From CAXBDP01 sp963974465 (GTDB taxonomy: Bacteria; Bacteroidota; Bacteroidia; Cytophagales; Cyclobacteriaceae): a stretch of 64,000 nt of DNA. Shown in pieces: positions 44,288 through 53,446 of the stretch. The translations under genes were made by a program, and so were the position numbers. Every line of letters starts with the position of its first letter. Position 1 is the first letter of the stretch. The notes below the pieces were generated by a model that worked only from the letters and a program-made list of their open reading frames with translations, was not told the DNA's origin and ran no database searches. Location: NCBI GenBank assembly GCA_049340005.1, contig JBMPIY010000002.1; one strand, 5' to 3'.

Positions 44288-44938
44288 TTATAGTTTATCT
44301 CCGAAACTCAAATCTCCAGCATCGCCTAATCCAGGAACAATGTAGGATTTCGTATTGAGTCCTGCATCTACTGCTGCTGTCCAAATTTTAAAAGGAACAG
44401 GAAAGTTTTCATTCAAATGCCGAATACCTTCTGGGGTAGCAATGACAGACACAATATGAACAAACTTTGGTTTGCCATTTTTCAAAATCATATTCATCCC
44501 ATCTACCAAAGATCGGCCAGTTGCCAACATTGGGTCGGCTAAAATCAAAATACGATCATCCAAATTTGGGCAAGCTAAGTAATCAGTTTTGATTTCGAAT
44601 TCAGGCTCAGTTCCTTTATGCGCTCGGTAAGCTCCTACAAAGCCAGAGTCAGACCTATCGAAGTAATTTAAAATTCCTTGATAAAGCGGTAATCCTGCTC
44701 TCAGGATGGTAATAATAATAGGAAACTCTCGCAATTCATCAAAACTTGCCTCGCCCAAAACGGTACTCACATGCGCTGGAGAATAGTCTAATTCCTTGGA
44801 CAATTCATAGGCTAGAATTTCGCCCAGTCTTTCCATATTTCTTCTAAATCTAAGTCTATCCTTTTGGATATTGACTTCCCGGATTTCAGAAAGGAAATGG
44901 CTTGCAATGGAAGCTGATTCTGATAAATTGAATAGCAT
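44288..44938 (-). CDS. upp: Uracil phosphoribosyltransferase
   Basis: Makes UMP from uracil and PRPP. The ATG at 44938 gives 216 residues (MLFNLSESASIASHFLSEIR); an upstream in-frame ATG at 44989 would add 17 residues and lies inside the promoter region, so it is rejected. The PRPP-binding loop is ILADPMLATGRSLVDGMN (about 133-150). The end FGDKL is as in other family members. A TTG-N17-TATTTTTG promoter lies 20 nt upstream. Confidence 0.92.
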   Translation of the reverse strand: MLFNLSESASIASHFLSEIREVNIQKDRLRFRRNMERLGEILAYELSKELDYSPAHVSTVLGEASFDELREFPIIITILRAGLPLYQGILNYFDRSDSGFVGAYRAHKGTEPEFEIKTDYLACPNLDDRILILADPMLATGRSLVDGMNMILKNGKPKFVHIVSVIATPEGIRHLNENFPVPFKIWTAAVDAGLNTKSYIVPGLGDAGDLSFGDKL

Positions 44939-44957
44939 GATGGATGATTTAAGATGA

Positions 44958-44985
44958 CAAAAATAGATAAAAAATCCTTCTTCAA
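44958..44985 (-). promoter_or_regulatory. upp promoter (TTG-N17-TATTTTTG)
   Basis: Minus strand: TTG at 44985-44983 and TATTTTTG at 44965-44958, separated by 17 nt, matching both Bacteroidota promoter elements. It lies 19 nt before the upp start. Confidence 0.5.
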
Positions 44986-44997
44986 TCAATTAGCTGT

Positions 44998-45005
44998 TAG
45001 CTTTG
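44998..45005 (+). promoter_or_regulatory. M42 peptidase -7 box (TAGCTTTG)
   Basis: TAGCTTTG matches TAnnTTTG, 6 nt before the ATG at 45012, which again implies a very short or absent 5' leader. Confidence 0.4.
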
Positions 45006-45011
45006 CAAATA

Positions 45012-45935
45012 ATGAAGGAATATGATCTATTAAAGCAGCTTTGCGAAGTACAAGGCACATCTGGTGACGAAGCAAACATCCGAGATTTTATTATCGAATA
45101 TGTGAAAGAGACCTCGCCCAAATGGGATAAACAACCTACACTATATTATGGTGACGGTTTTCAGGATACACTTGTGTTGGCATTTGGCAAGCCAAAATTG
45201 GCTGCTTTTGCTCATATTGATACTGTCGGCTTTACAGTTCGCTACGAAAACCAATTGGTATCAGTAGGCTCACCGGATGCGGAAGATGGGACATTTCTTG
45301 TGGGTGAGGATTCACTTGGTTTGATCAGATGCAAGCTCATTTCCGATCCAGAAGGGCATGCTTTTTATCAATTTGGTAGGGGTATCGCATCGGGTACTCC
45401 GCTTTCCTATGAGGTGGATTTCAAAGAAACTAGAGATTATATCACCACTGCATATTTGGACAATCGCTTGGGGGTATTCAATTTATTGAAATTGGCAGAA
45501 ACCTTAGAAAATGGCTTGCTAGTATTCAGCACTTGGGAAGAACATGGTGGTGGAAGCGTACCCTTTTTAGCTAAATTCATGGTAGAAGAATTTGGAGTAC
45601 AAAAGGCTCTAATTTCAGATATCACTTGGGTAACTGATGGCGTGCATCATGGAAAAGGAACTGCTATATCACTGAGAGACATTAATTTACCTAGAAAGAA
45701 ATTTATTGATAAAATAACTTCAATTGCTGAAAGATCGGAGATCCCATTTCAGCGAGAGGTAGAAGCGGGAGGTTCAAGTGATGGCCGCGAATTGCAAACT
45801 TCTCCCTATCCTATTGACTGGTGTTTTGTAGGAGCTCCAATCCATGGAGCGCATACACCAAGTGAAAAAGTGAATAAAAAGGATGTGAAAAGTATGCTAG
45901 CTCTTTACAAAAAATTCTTTGAAGAGTTGGATTAA
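45012..45935 (+). CDS. M42 family metallopeptidase
   Basis: A co-catalytic zinc aminopeptidase or glucanase-like peptidase (about 307 residues from ATG 45012; the TTG three codons earlier is less likely). Metal and catalytic residues are visible: His in FAHIDTVGF (about 67-75), Asp in LDNRLGVFN, the Glu pair in TWEEHGGG, Asp in ISDITWVTDG, and His in GAPIHGAHTPSE at the end. Divergent from upp. Confidence 0.88.
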   Translation: MKEYDLLKQLCEVQGTSGDEANIRDFIIEYVKETSPKWDKQPTLYYGDGFQDTLVLAFGKPKLAAFAHIDTVGFTVRYENQLVSVGSPDAEDGTFLVGEDSLGLIRCKLISDPEGHAFYQFGRGIASGTPLSYEVDFKETRDYITTAYLDNRLGVFNLLKLAETLENGLLVFSTWEEHGGGSVPFLAKFMVEEFGVQKALISDITWVTDGVHHGKGTAISLRDINLPRKKFIDKITSIAERSEIPFQREVEAGGSSDGRELQTSPYPIDWCFVGAPIHGAHTPSEKVNKKDVKSMLALYKKFFEELD

Positions 45936-46056
45936 TTCCTCCCGCTTTTAATCTATTCGCTTGAGGTCTGTCGTTCTTCTGTAAATAGTTTGTAATTTCG
46001 CCATTTATTGGAGAGAATATAGCAATCAAAATCCTCCAATTAAATTGCAAAAGATA

Positions 46057-46599
46057 ATGACCTACAATTCCATTACATTAAAAGACAAGGAGTTTTCTAT
46101 CTACATGGATGAAATCAAAATCCTAGATAGAGTTCGTGAACTGTCTAAAAAAATTAGTGAGGATTATCACGACAAAAATCCACTACTTATTGGAATACTT
46201 AATGGGTCATTTGTGTTTGCATCAGATCTGGTAAGAAACATTAGTATTGACACTGAGGTTTCATTTATCAAAGTGGCAAGTTATAGCAAAACTCAAAGTA
46301 CAGGCAAAGTAAAAAAGCTCGTAGGATTAACAGAAAATGTATTTAAAAGGCATTTGATTATTGTGGAGGATATAGTTGATACTGGACTCACAATGACGGA
46401 AATCTTAGAAGATTTTTCTGAATTAGGTGCTGCAAGTATAGAAGTAGCAACTTTATTGTTAAAACCTGATTCACTTAAAAAGCCTTTAGAAGTAAAATAC
46501 GTGGGCTTCGAAATACCGAATAAATTTGTTGTAGGTTATGGCCTTGACTATGATGGTTTAGGCAGAAATCTTAATCATATATATCAATTGAAAGAATGA
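46057..46599 (+). CDS. hpt: Hypoxanthine phosphoribosyltransferase
   Basis: Purine salvage enzyme making IMP/GMP from hypoxanthine or guanine and PRPP. ATG at 46057 gives 180 residues (MTYNSITLKDKEFS); an upstream in-frame TTG is not needed. The PRPP motif is HLIIVEDIVDTGLTMTEIL (about 104-122). The conserved LIGILNGSFVFASDL is at about 42-56. It overlaps adk by 4 nt. Confidence 0.93.
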   Translation: MTYNSITLKDKEFSIYMDEIKILDRVRELSKKISEDYHDKNPLLIGILNGSFVFASDLVRNISIDTEVSFIKVASYSKTQSTGKVKKLVGLTENVFKRHLIIVEDIVDTGLTMTEILEDFSELGAASIEVATLLLKPDSLKKPLEVKYVGFEIPNKFVVGYGLDYDGLGRNLNHIYQLKE

Positions 46600-47201
46600 A
46601 GGCAATGTCTTCTCAAAACAAAAACCCTATGTTGAATTTAATTTTGTTTGGCCCTCCTGGCGCAGGTAAAGGTACACAAAGTGCCAAATTGATAGAAAAA
46701 TACAATCTTCTTCATATTTCAACTGGCGATCTATTTCGTAAGCATTTGAGTGAAGGAACAGAACTAGGATTACTAGCCCGTAAATATATGGACGAAGGGC
46801 ATCTTGTTCCAGATGAGGTTGTTATTGGCATGGTCGATGACAAAATCAATGAAAATGGCAGTGTAAAAGGAATCATATTCGATGGATTTCCTCGAACTGT
46901 TGCTCAGGCTGAGGCTCTAGATGCGCTATTGACCAAAAAGGGTAATCCAGTTTCTGCTATGATTTCTTTAGAAGTACCTCATAATGAGCTACGCGAAAGA
47001 ATCAAAGAAAGAGGCAAAACTTCTGGCAGAGTGGATGATCAAAATGATGAAAAAATAAACACTCGTATTCAGGTTTACGAAAAAGAAACTTTCCCTGTAG
47101 CTGAGCATTATGCTGCCCAAGGCAAGCTTCATAAGGTAAATGGAGTGGGTACCATCGATGGTATTTTTGACAATATCTCAACAATTATTAATTCTTTATA
47201 A
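46596..47201 (+). CDS. adk: Adenylate kinase
   Basis: Phosphotransfer between ATP and AMP. About 201 residues, with the P-loop GPPGAGKGTQ (residues 19-28), the AMP-binding STGDLFRKHL (38-47) and FDGFPRTVAQAEALD (90-104). The LID is short (RGKTSGRVDDQNDEKINTR), the short-type AMP kinase without a zinc finger. The start may be at the first Met or at one 3 or 11 codons in. Confidence 0.94.
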   Translation: MKAMSSQNKNPMLNLILFGPPGAGKGTQSAKLIEKYNLLHISTGDLFRKHLSEGTELGLLARKYMDEGHLVPDEVVIGMVDDKINENGSVKGIIFDGFPRTVAQAEALDALLTKKGNPVSAMISLEVPHNELRERIKERGKTSGRVDDQNDEKINTRIQVYEKETFPVAEHYAAQGKLHKVNGVGTIDGIFDNISTIINSL

Positions 47202-47211
47202 TCCATCAATT

Positions 47212-48201
47212 TTGGCTTCTTCTAACTTCATCGATTACGTAAAATTCTGCTCACGTTCAGGCAAAGGCGGGGCAGGATCAATCCATTTTATGAGGGCAAA
47301 GTACGTCCCAAAAGGCGGCCCTGATGGTGGTGATGGAGGAAAAGGAGGAAGTGTAATCCTACGCGCAAACTCGCAATTATGGACGTTGCTTCATTTGAAA
47401 TACAAAAAGCACGTAACAGCTGAGGACGGTGTTAATGGATCTGCAAAAAACCAAACTGGAGCCGATGGGAAGGATGTAATCTTAGAAGTTCCATTAGGCA
47501 CAGTAGTAAAAGATGCCGAAACTGGAGAAACTAGATTTGAGATCACGGAAGATGGACAAGAATACGTACTTACTCCTGGTGGTCGTGGAGGTATGGGCAA
47601 TGACCATTTCAAAACTTCCACCAAACAAGCTCCAAGGTATGCTCAGCCAGGAGAACCAGGCATTGAGGAATGGATCATTCTAGAGCTAAAAGTTCTTGCC
47701 GACGTAGGTTTGGTTGGTTTCCCAAATGCTGGAAAATCGACTTTGCTTTCAGTGATTTCCGCTGCCAAACCAGAAATTGCAGATTATCCATTTACCACCT
47801 TGGTTCCCAATCTTGGCGTGGTGCGCTACTATGATGACAAGTCATTTGTAGTTGCTGACATCCCAGGAATTATAGAAGGAGCAGCTGAAGGTAAAGGATT
47901 GGGCATAAGATTCCTCAAACATATTGAGCGAAACTCAATTCTACTTTTCATGATTCCTGCCGACTCTGAAAATGTGAAAAAGGATTACAACATCCTTTTG
48001 AAAGAACTTACCAAATACAATCCTGAACTACTTGATAAGAAAAGAGTAATTGCTATCTCTAAATCAGATTTGATTTCTGAAAAGGATCAAGTAAAACTTC
48101 TCAAAAAGCTACCTGCTGATTTGCCTAAGCTTTGTCTATCGTCTATGACAAATGAGGGCATAGATGAACTAAAAGATATTCTCTGGAAACAATTGCAGTA
48201 G
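47212..48201 (+). CDS. obg: GTPase Obg (CgtA)
   Basis: Ribosome-associated GTPase involved in 50S assembly and stress control. The start is probably the TTG at 47212 (reads as MASSNFIDYVKFCSR), matching other Obg proteins; the frame remains open upstream into adk. The glycine-rich Obg domain covers about residues 1-155 (GKGGAGSIHFMRAKYVPKGG). The G1 motif is GFPNAGKSTLL at about 166-176 and the switch DIPGIIEGAAEGKGLG follows. The 329-residue product ends in the G domain without the variable C-terminal extension. Confidence 0.93.
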   Translation: MASSNFIDYVKFCSRSGKGGAGSIHFMRAKYVPKGGPDGGDGGKGGSVILRANSQLWTLLHLKYKKHVTAEDGVNGSAKNQTGADGKDVILEVPLGTVVKDAETGETRFEITEDGQEYVLTPGGRGGMGNDHFKTSTKQAPRYAQPGEPGIEEWIILELKVLADVGLVGFPNAGKSTLLSVISAAKPEIADYPFTTLVPNLGVVRYYDDKSFVVADIPGIIEGAAEGKGLGIRFLKHIERNSILLFMIPADSENVKKDYNILLKELTKYNPELLDKKRVIAISKSDLISEKDQVKLLKKLPADLPKLCLSSMTNEGIDELKDILWKQLQ

Positions 48202-48271
48202 TGCCAAATTGTCACCAAAATTTCCTTTGGCAAACAATTTGACCTCTTGGCTCAGATTGTATTTAAGAGCA

Positions 48272-48859
48272 ATGAAAAAGGACAAAGAAACAACCGACGA
48301 AAAACAACAAATGGGAGAACAAGAAGAATTAATCCAGGATAATCCAGAAAATCAAAATCCGGAGGAAAATTCCAATGATAATCAGTCGAAAACTGATGAA
48401 TCTGCCGAAAAAATACAGCAATTGGAAATTGAAATTGCCGAAGCTAAGGATAAGCATTTAAGGCTATTTTCAGAATTTGAGAATTACAGAAGGAGAACCT
48501 CAAAGGAAAGATTAGAGCTAATAAGTACCGCCAATGAAGATTTGATCAAATCACTTCTTCCTGTGGTTGACGATTTCTCTAGAGCTAAGAAAGCATTTGA
48601 GCAATCAGAAGATAAAGATCCTGCATTGGATGGTTTCCTACTTATCTATCATAAGCTTATCAAGACTTTAGAGCAAAAAGGATTGAAGAAAATGGAGTTG
48701 GAAGAAGGCAGTGACTTCACAACCGACCTGCATGAAGCAATTACTCAAATACCTGCTCCTAAAGATGAATTAAAAGGGAAAATTGTAGATGTTGTAGAAA
48801 GCGGCTACTTGCTTGGCGATAAAGTTATTCGTTTTGCCAAAGTAGTAATAGGAGCATAA
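48272..48859 (+). CDS. grpE: GrpE nucleotide exchange factor
   Basis: Exchanges ADP for ATP on DnaK. About 195 residues from ATG 48272; a leader frame upstream from a TTG is unlikely. The N-terminal half is polar and glutamate-rich, followed by a long coiled coil (KIQQLEIEIAEAKDKHLRLFSEFENYRRR) and the beta domain (PVVDDFSRAKKAFE and VVESGYLLGDKVIRFAKVVIG). It is 2 nt from dnaJ. The dnaK gene is 11 kb away. Confidence 0.95.
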   Translation: MKKDKETTDEKQQMGEQEELIQDNPENQNPEENSNDNQSKTDESAEKIQQLEIEIAEAKDKHLRLFSEFENYRRRTSKERLELISTANEDLIKSLLPVVDDFSRAKKAFEQSEDKDPALDGFLLIYHKLIKTLEQKGLKKMELEEGSDFTTDLHEAITQIPAPKDELKGKIVDVVESGYLLGDKVIRFAKVVIGA

Positions 48860-48861
48860 TT

Positions 48862-49989
48862 ATGGCTAAAAGAGATTATTACGAAATACTAGGTGTAGAT
48901 AAGAATGCTTCTGCGGATGAAATTAAAAAAGCATACCGTAAAATTGCAATCAAATTTCACCCAGACAAAAATCCTGACGACCCTACAGCTGAGGATAAAT
49001 TCAAAGAAGCTGCAGAGGCTTACGAAATACTTAGCAATCCAGATAAAAAAGCTAAATACGATCGCTTTGGCCATGCAGGTATGGGCAATGGCGGTGGATT
49101 TAGTGGAGGAGGAATGTCTATGGATGACATTTTCTCTCAGTTTGGCGACATCTTCGGCGGTGGAGGTGGGGGAGGCAGTCCATTTGATAGCTTTTTCGGA
49201 GGCGGAGGCGGAAGCGGTAGACGTACTCGTAAAGGAAGCAACCTTCGAATCAAACTTAAACTTAGCTTAGATGAGATTGCTCACGGCGTGGAGAAAAAAA
49301 TCAAAGTAAGTCGTCTAGTTACCGCTGAGGGCGTTACATATAAAAGTTGCGATCATTGTAAAGGTGCAGGCCAAGTGCGCAAAGTGGTGAATACCATGTT
49401 AGGTCAAATGGTGTCTTCAAGCACTTGTCCAGTTTGTCAAGGCTCTGGTCAAATTATAGACAAGAGACCTCCAGGAGTGGATAGTTCAGGACTAAAACCT
49501 CAAGAAGAAGTTATCTCTATTAAAATCCCTGCTGGTGTAGGCGAAGGCATGCAACTCACAATGACAGGCAAAGGAAATATGCCTCCAACTGGTGGGGTTG
49601 CTGGTGATTTGTTGATCCTAATTGAGGAAAAAGAAGATGACAAACTCAAAAGAGATGGCAACAATATCGTATTCGATTTGTACATCAGCTTTATAGACGC
49701 CACGTTAGGAACAAACTTAGAAGTACCTACAATTGATGGATTGGTTAAAATAAAAGTAGAACCAGGAACTCAGAGTGGTAAAATATTACGACTAAGAGGA
49801 AAGGGAATTAAAGAACTAAATGGCTATGGCCGAGGTGATCAATTAATACATGTGAATGTGTGGACACCAAAGCAACTTTCGAAAGAGGAAAAAGCCATTT
49901 TAGAATCACTCAGAGATTCACCAAACTTTACTCCAGACCCAGGTAAAAATGAAAAAGGATTCTTCGAGAAAATAAAAGAATTCTTTTAG
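48862..49989 (+). CDS. dnaJ: Chaperone DnaJ with only two zinc-finger repeats
   Basis: Hsp40 co-chaperone. The J domain (residues 1-70) has HPD at 33-35; a glycine/phenylalanine region follows (75-125). Only two CxxCxGxG repeats are visible, CDHCKGAG (163-170) and CPVCQGSG (189-196), corresponding to repeats 2 and 3 (zinc centre II). Repeats 1 and 4, which form zinc centre I in E. coli, are replaced by VTAEGVTY and by KRPPGVDSSGL. The C-terminal domains are normal. Similar variants may be typical of the lineage. A terminator follows the gene. Confidence 0.94.
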   Translation: MAKRDYYEILGVDKNASADEIKKAYRKIAIKFHPDKNPDDPTAEDKFKEAAEAYEILSNPDKKAKYDRFGHAGMGNGGGFSGGGMSMDDIFSQFGDIFGGGGGGGSPFDSFFGGGGGSGRRTRKGSNLRIKLKLSLDEIAHGVEKKIKVSRLVTAEGVTYKSCDHCKGAGQVRKVVNTMLGQMVSSSTCPVCQGSGQIIDKRPPGVDSSGLKPQEEVISIKIPAGVGEGMQLTMTGKGNMPPTGGVAGDLLILIEEKEDDKLKRDGNNIVFDLYISFIDATLGTNLEVPTIDGLVKIKVEPGTQSGKILRLRGKGIKELNGYGRGDQLIHVNVWTPKQLSKEEKAILESLRDSPNFTPDPGKNEKGFFEKIKEFF

Positions 49990-50011
49990 AAAATATTACA
50001 TATTAATAGAG

Positions 50012-50044
50012 AAAAAATGGAAGCTGATTTGGCTTCCATTTTTT
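50012..50044 (+). terminator. Rho-independent terminator after dnaJ
   Basis: The stem AATGGAAGC/GCTTCCATT, extended by flanking A and T runs, is followed by a run of T. It lies 22 nt after the dnaJ stop. Confidence 0.75.
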
Positions 50045-50113
50045 ATTAGCTCAAACTCAAATTATTTTCTACAATTTGTAACCAGTTTTTCCGCTGAGCC
50101 GTTTCTAAGAGGT

Positions 50114-51004
50114 ATGCATTTTAGGATAATATTATTTTTGGCAGCAACCTGTATTAGTTTTGCAGCTCTAGCCCAGAAAAAAACACAATACGTGGTTCAT
50201 GAAGACAACTCTTTCGAAAGAGTCAGATTCAGTTTATCCGCTCCTTCCGCCTCCTGCTTTATTCGTCCCGGAAATATTGGTAAAACCATAATGGTTTATG
50301 GTAATGCTGAACCTCAGCTTTTAGATCCCATCATGAGCACAGAATTGCGGGAAGGTATTTTACATGCTGAATTCAAATTACAAGGAGGCAACAGAAAAGC
50401 CGAAAATGTATTGGCGATGAAAATGCTTGGATCAAAAAGGTCTGAATCCAAGCAGAATTACAATATTTATCTTTCGGATAAAAAACCATACGATCTTGAT
50501 TTACATTATGGTGTTGGTAATGCCTACCTGGATTTGTCTGGATTGGCAGTAGAAAAGCTCAGAATCTATACCGGGAGTGCCGATGTGAAAGTTGGTTACC
50601 TTACAGGGGATGCTAATTTAGTGGAAATGGACAGCTTTTTAGTGCAGGTAGATTTGGGATCATTAGAAATCCATAAGATCAACAAATCTAGGGCTAATCA
50701 CATATTAGCCGATGTGGGCTTTGGATCGCTCCTTCTAGACTTCTCAGACAAATCAGAAAATAGTTGTGAAATATTTGCAAGCGTTGGTGCGGGCAAATTA
50801 GAGGTAATCATGCCTTTTACTGAATCACCAATATTAATAAGATTACAAAGCTCCCCACTTTGTTCTGTTACACTCCCTTCCAACTTCAAGGAAATTTCTA
50901 AAAACTTGTACGCCAATCAATACTATGAAGGTGATGATGAGAACTTACTCAACTTCGACGTAAACGTTGCGATGGGCTCTATCATCTTCAGGCACAAGGA
51001 ATAG
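50114..51004 (+). CDS. Exported beta-repeat protein of unknown function
   Basis: A 296-residue protein with signal peptide (MHFRIILFLAATCISFAALAQ, cleavage near residue 21). The body is mostly short beta-strands with recurrent YGVGNAYLDLSG, YTGSADVKVGYLTGDANL, VDLGSLEIHKI, VGFGSLLLDFS and VGAGKLEVIMP, a stepwise pattern like the DUF4097/DUF2807-type beta-helical proteins. Function unknown. It begins just after the dnaJ terminator. Confidence 0.65.
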   Translation: MHFRIILFLAATCISFAALAQKKTQYVVHEDNSFERVRFSLSAPSASCFIRPGNIGKTIMVYGNAEPQLLDPIMSTELREGILHAEFKLQGGNRKAENVLAMKMLGSKRSESKQNYNIYLSDKKPYDLDLHYGVGNAYLDLSGLAVEKLRIYTGSADVKVGYLTGDANLVEMDSFLVQVDLGSLEIHKINKSRANHILADVGFGSLLLDFSDKSENSCEIFASVGAGKLEVIMPFTESPILIRLQSSPLCSVTLPSNFKEISKNLYANQYYEGDDENLLNFDVNVAMGSIIFRHKE

Positions 51005-51118
51005 CCTTCGAATAACTTTCCATTAATCCACTTAGCATTTCCATAGACCTTTCGTCTCGATAAATAGGTAAGGTTTCTATATTTCTTTAATTTCACATTA
51101 TCCAACAAATTAGGGTTA

Positions 51119-52039
51119 ATGGAAAATATCGTAGAAGTAAAAGGAATTCACAAAAGCTACGCAAAACATCAAGCCTTGCAAGATGTTAGCATGAACATTC
51201 CCAGGAAATCAATCTTCGGATTGCTGGGACCCAATGGCGCTGGTAAAACCACTCTCATTCGGATTATCAATCAGATAATCATGGCTGATAAGGGTGAAGT
51301 ATTGATCGAAGGTGAAAAGCTAGCCGAAAAGCACATACAGATTATCGGTTACCTGCCAGAAGAAAGAGGCCTCTACAAAAAAATGAAAGTTGGCGAACAA
51401 CTCATTTATTTTGGGATGCTTCGCGGTTTGTCCAAAAAGGAATCAACCGAAAAGACCAAAAAGTGGGTAAAGAAATTTGAAATTGAAGGATGGTGGAACA
51501 AAAACATCGAAGATCTTTCGAAAGGGATGGCACAAAAAGTCCAATTTATTTCAACAGTACTTCACGACCCTAAACTACTCATATTAGATGAGCCCTTTTC
51601 TGGCTTTGACCCAGTCAATGCAAATTTAATTAAAGACGAAATTCTTGAGCTAAAAGAAAAAGGAGCAACAATTATTTTCAGTACTCACCGAATGGAATCA
51701 GTAGAGCAGTTGTGCGATCATATTGCGATGATTCACCATTCACGTAAGATATTGGACGGCTCCATCAAGGATATAAAGAGTGCCTATAAAGCCAATGAGT
51801 ATTATGTCCAATACAAAGGTTCATTAAATGGAATGACAGCTGACTATGAAGTTATAGAAAATGAAGTTCTAGGTGATGATTTTAATAAATCATTAATTAA
51901 AGCTCCTTCTACTATCATCAATCCGAACGAAATTCTGCAGGAATTGATCAACAAAGTGGAAGTGCACTCATTTACCGAAAAAATTCCAAGTATCAACGAT
52001 ATTTTTATTGCTAAAGCAAAGGAGAAAAGCTATGAATAA
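51119..52039 (+). CDS. ABC transporter ATP-binding protein (NatA-like)
   Basis: A 306-residue ATPase with Walker A GPNGAGKTT at about 37-45, signature LSKGMAQKVQ near 134-143, and Walker B LLILDEPFSGFDP near 152-164. An additional C-terminal domain of about 80 residues (from about 225) is typical of the NatA-like family with ABC-2 permeases. The permease gene overlaps it by 8 nt. Confidence 0.9.
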   Translation: MENIVEVKGIHKSYAKHQALQDVSMNIPRKSIFGLLGPNGAGKTTLIRIINQIIMADKGEVLIEGEKLAEKHIQIIGYLPEERGLYKKMKVGEQLIYFGMLRGLSKKESTEKTKKWVKKFEIEGWWNKNIEDLSKGMAQKVQFISTVLHDPKLLILDEPFSGFDPVNANLIKDEILELKEKGATIIFSTHRMESVEQLCDHIAMIHHSRKILDGSIKDIKSAYKANEYYVQYKGSLNGMTADYEVIENEVLGDDFNKSLIKAPSTIINPNEILQELINKVEVHSFTEKIPSINDIFIAKAKEKSYE

Positions 52040-53354
52040 GGTTTTACTTATCATCCAAAGGGAATTTTTGAGCCGTGTTCAGAAAAAATCCTTCTTAATT
52101 GCCACAATACTAACACCATTAATATTTCCAATTTTAATGGGCGGGCTTATTTATTTGGCCATCAACGAGCAAAAATCTGTAAAACAAGATGTTGTTCGTG
52201 TAGTAGACGAGTCTGGTAGATTTGACTTTACCGAAACCTCCCGCTTTTATTTTGTTGAGTCAGAAATGACAATAGATGAAGCGAAAGAGGATTTGAATAA
52301 TAGTGATGATTTTGGTATTCTGCATTTACCAGATTTCGACATCTACAACCCAACGGGTATTGCTATTTATACCAAATCTAATCCTAGTCTTACAATGATT
52401 GGCGATCTGGAAAGTAGTATCAAAAATCAGATTGAGGATATGAAGCTCAAAGAATCTGGAGTAGATCCAGCAGTTTTGGAGGCTTTAAAAACAAGTGTTT
52501 CGGTAAGATCCATCAACTTAAGTGAAACTGGTGAAGAAGTAGAAAGTAGTGCTGGACTTTCATTTGGAGTTGGATATGCGGGAGGATTTTTAATTTACCT
52601 CTTCATCTTCATTTACGGCGCACAAGTAATGCAAGGCGTAATCGAAGAAAAGTCTAATAAGATTGTGGAAATTGTAGTTTCTACGGTGAAACCGTTCCAA
52701 CTTATGCTTGGCAAAGTTTTAGGTATTGCTTCTGTAGGACTGGCGCAATTACTCATTTGGATCATTCTTATTTCAGTATTGTCCATGGCCGTTTTCAGTT
52801 TCTTTGGCTTAACAAGCCCATCCGATGCCATGATGGATCAAGTAGCTGGCAATGTAACGCAAGTTTCAGGCGATGATTTTGCATCAAATCCCAAAGTAGT
52901 TGAAATCATGGAAATGGTGAATAACATTCCTTTTGCATACATCATTTCAGTATTCTTATTTTACTTTGTTGGAGGCTATTTGCTTTATGGAGCATTATTC
53001 GCAGCGGTAGGATCTGCAGTCGAAAACCCGTCCGAAGCGCAGCAATTTATGTTTCCAATTACCATCCCATTGATTATTTCCATAATTGGTCTGTTCATGT
53101 TTGTACTCAATGAACCCAACGGGCAAGTCACGTTCTGGCTGTCTATTATTCCATTTACCTCGCCTATTACTATGGTAGGCAGACTTGGTTTTGGAGTCCC
53201 AGTGTGGGAATTGGTATTAAGTATGGTACTTCTTGTAATTGGCTTTTTGGGAACAATTTGGTTTGCAGGCAGAATTTATCGCATAGGAATACTAATGCAT
53301 GGTACAAAAGTGAATTACAAAACACTTGGTAAATGGCTATTTATGAAAAACTAG
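52032..53354 (+). CDS. ABC-2 type permease (NatB-like)
   Basis: A 440-residue permease from ATG 52032. It has one N-terminal helix (residues about 20-42), an extracytoplasmic domain of about 130 residues, then five to six helices in the C-terminal half. The segment GAQVMQGVIEEKSNKIVEIVVSTVKPFQLMLGKV is typical of ABC-2 permeases of the NatB type. It partners the ATPase just upstream; the substrate is unknown (Na+ in Bacillus NatAB). Confidence 0.88.
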   Translation: MNKVLLIIQREFLSRVQKKSFLIATILTPLIFPILMGGLIYLAINEQKSVKQDVVRVVDESGRFDFTETSRFYFVESEMTIDEAKEDLNNSDDFGILHLPDFDIYNPTGIAIYTKSNPSLTMIGDLESSIKNQIEDMKLKESGVDPAVLEALKTSVSVRSINLSETGEEVESSAGLSFGVGYAGGFLIYLFIFIYGAQVMQGVIEEKSNKIVEIVVSTVKPFQLMLGKVLGIASVGLAQLLIWIILISVLSMAVFSFFGLTSPSDAMMDQVAGNVTQVSGDDFASNPKVVEIMEMVNNIPFAYIISVFLFYFVGGYLLYGALFAAVGSAVENPSEAQQFMFPITIPLIISIIGLFMFVLNEPNGQVTFWLSIIPFTSPITMVGRLGFGVPVWELVLSMVLLVIGFLGTIWFAGRIYRIGILMHGTKVNYKTLGKWLFMKN

Positions 53355-53372
53355 TCTAATAAATTTTCAACA

Positions 53373-53402
53373 AAAAGGAGCTTCTATAGGCTCCTTTTTT
53401 GT
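53373..53402 (+). terminator. Rho-independent terminator after the ABC permease
   Basis: The stem AAAAAGGAGC/GCTCCTTTTT is followed by TT, 18 nt after the permease stop. Confidence 0.75.
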
Positions 53403-53446
53403 TTTCAGCATCCCAGATTCTATCTTGATTGCCATTAAGGCACAAA

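Noticed and set aside
44939..44989. A longer upp starting 17 codons upstream.
   Set aside because: The extension covers the promoter elements and is absent from typical uracil phosphoribosyltransferases.
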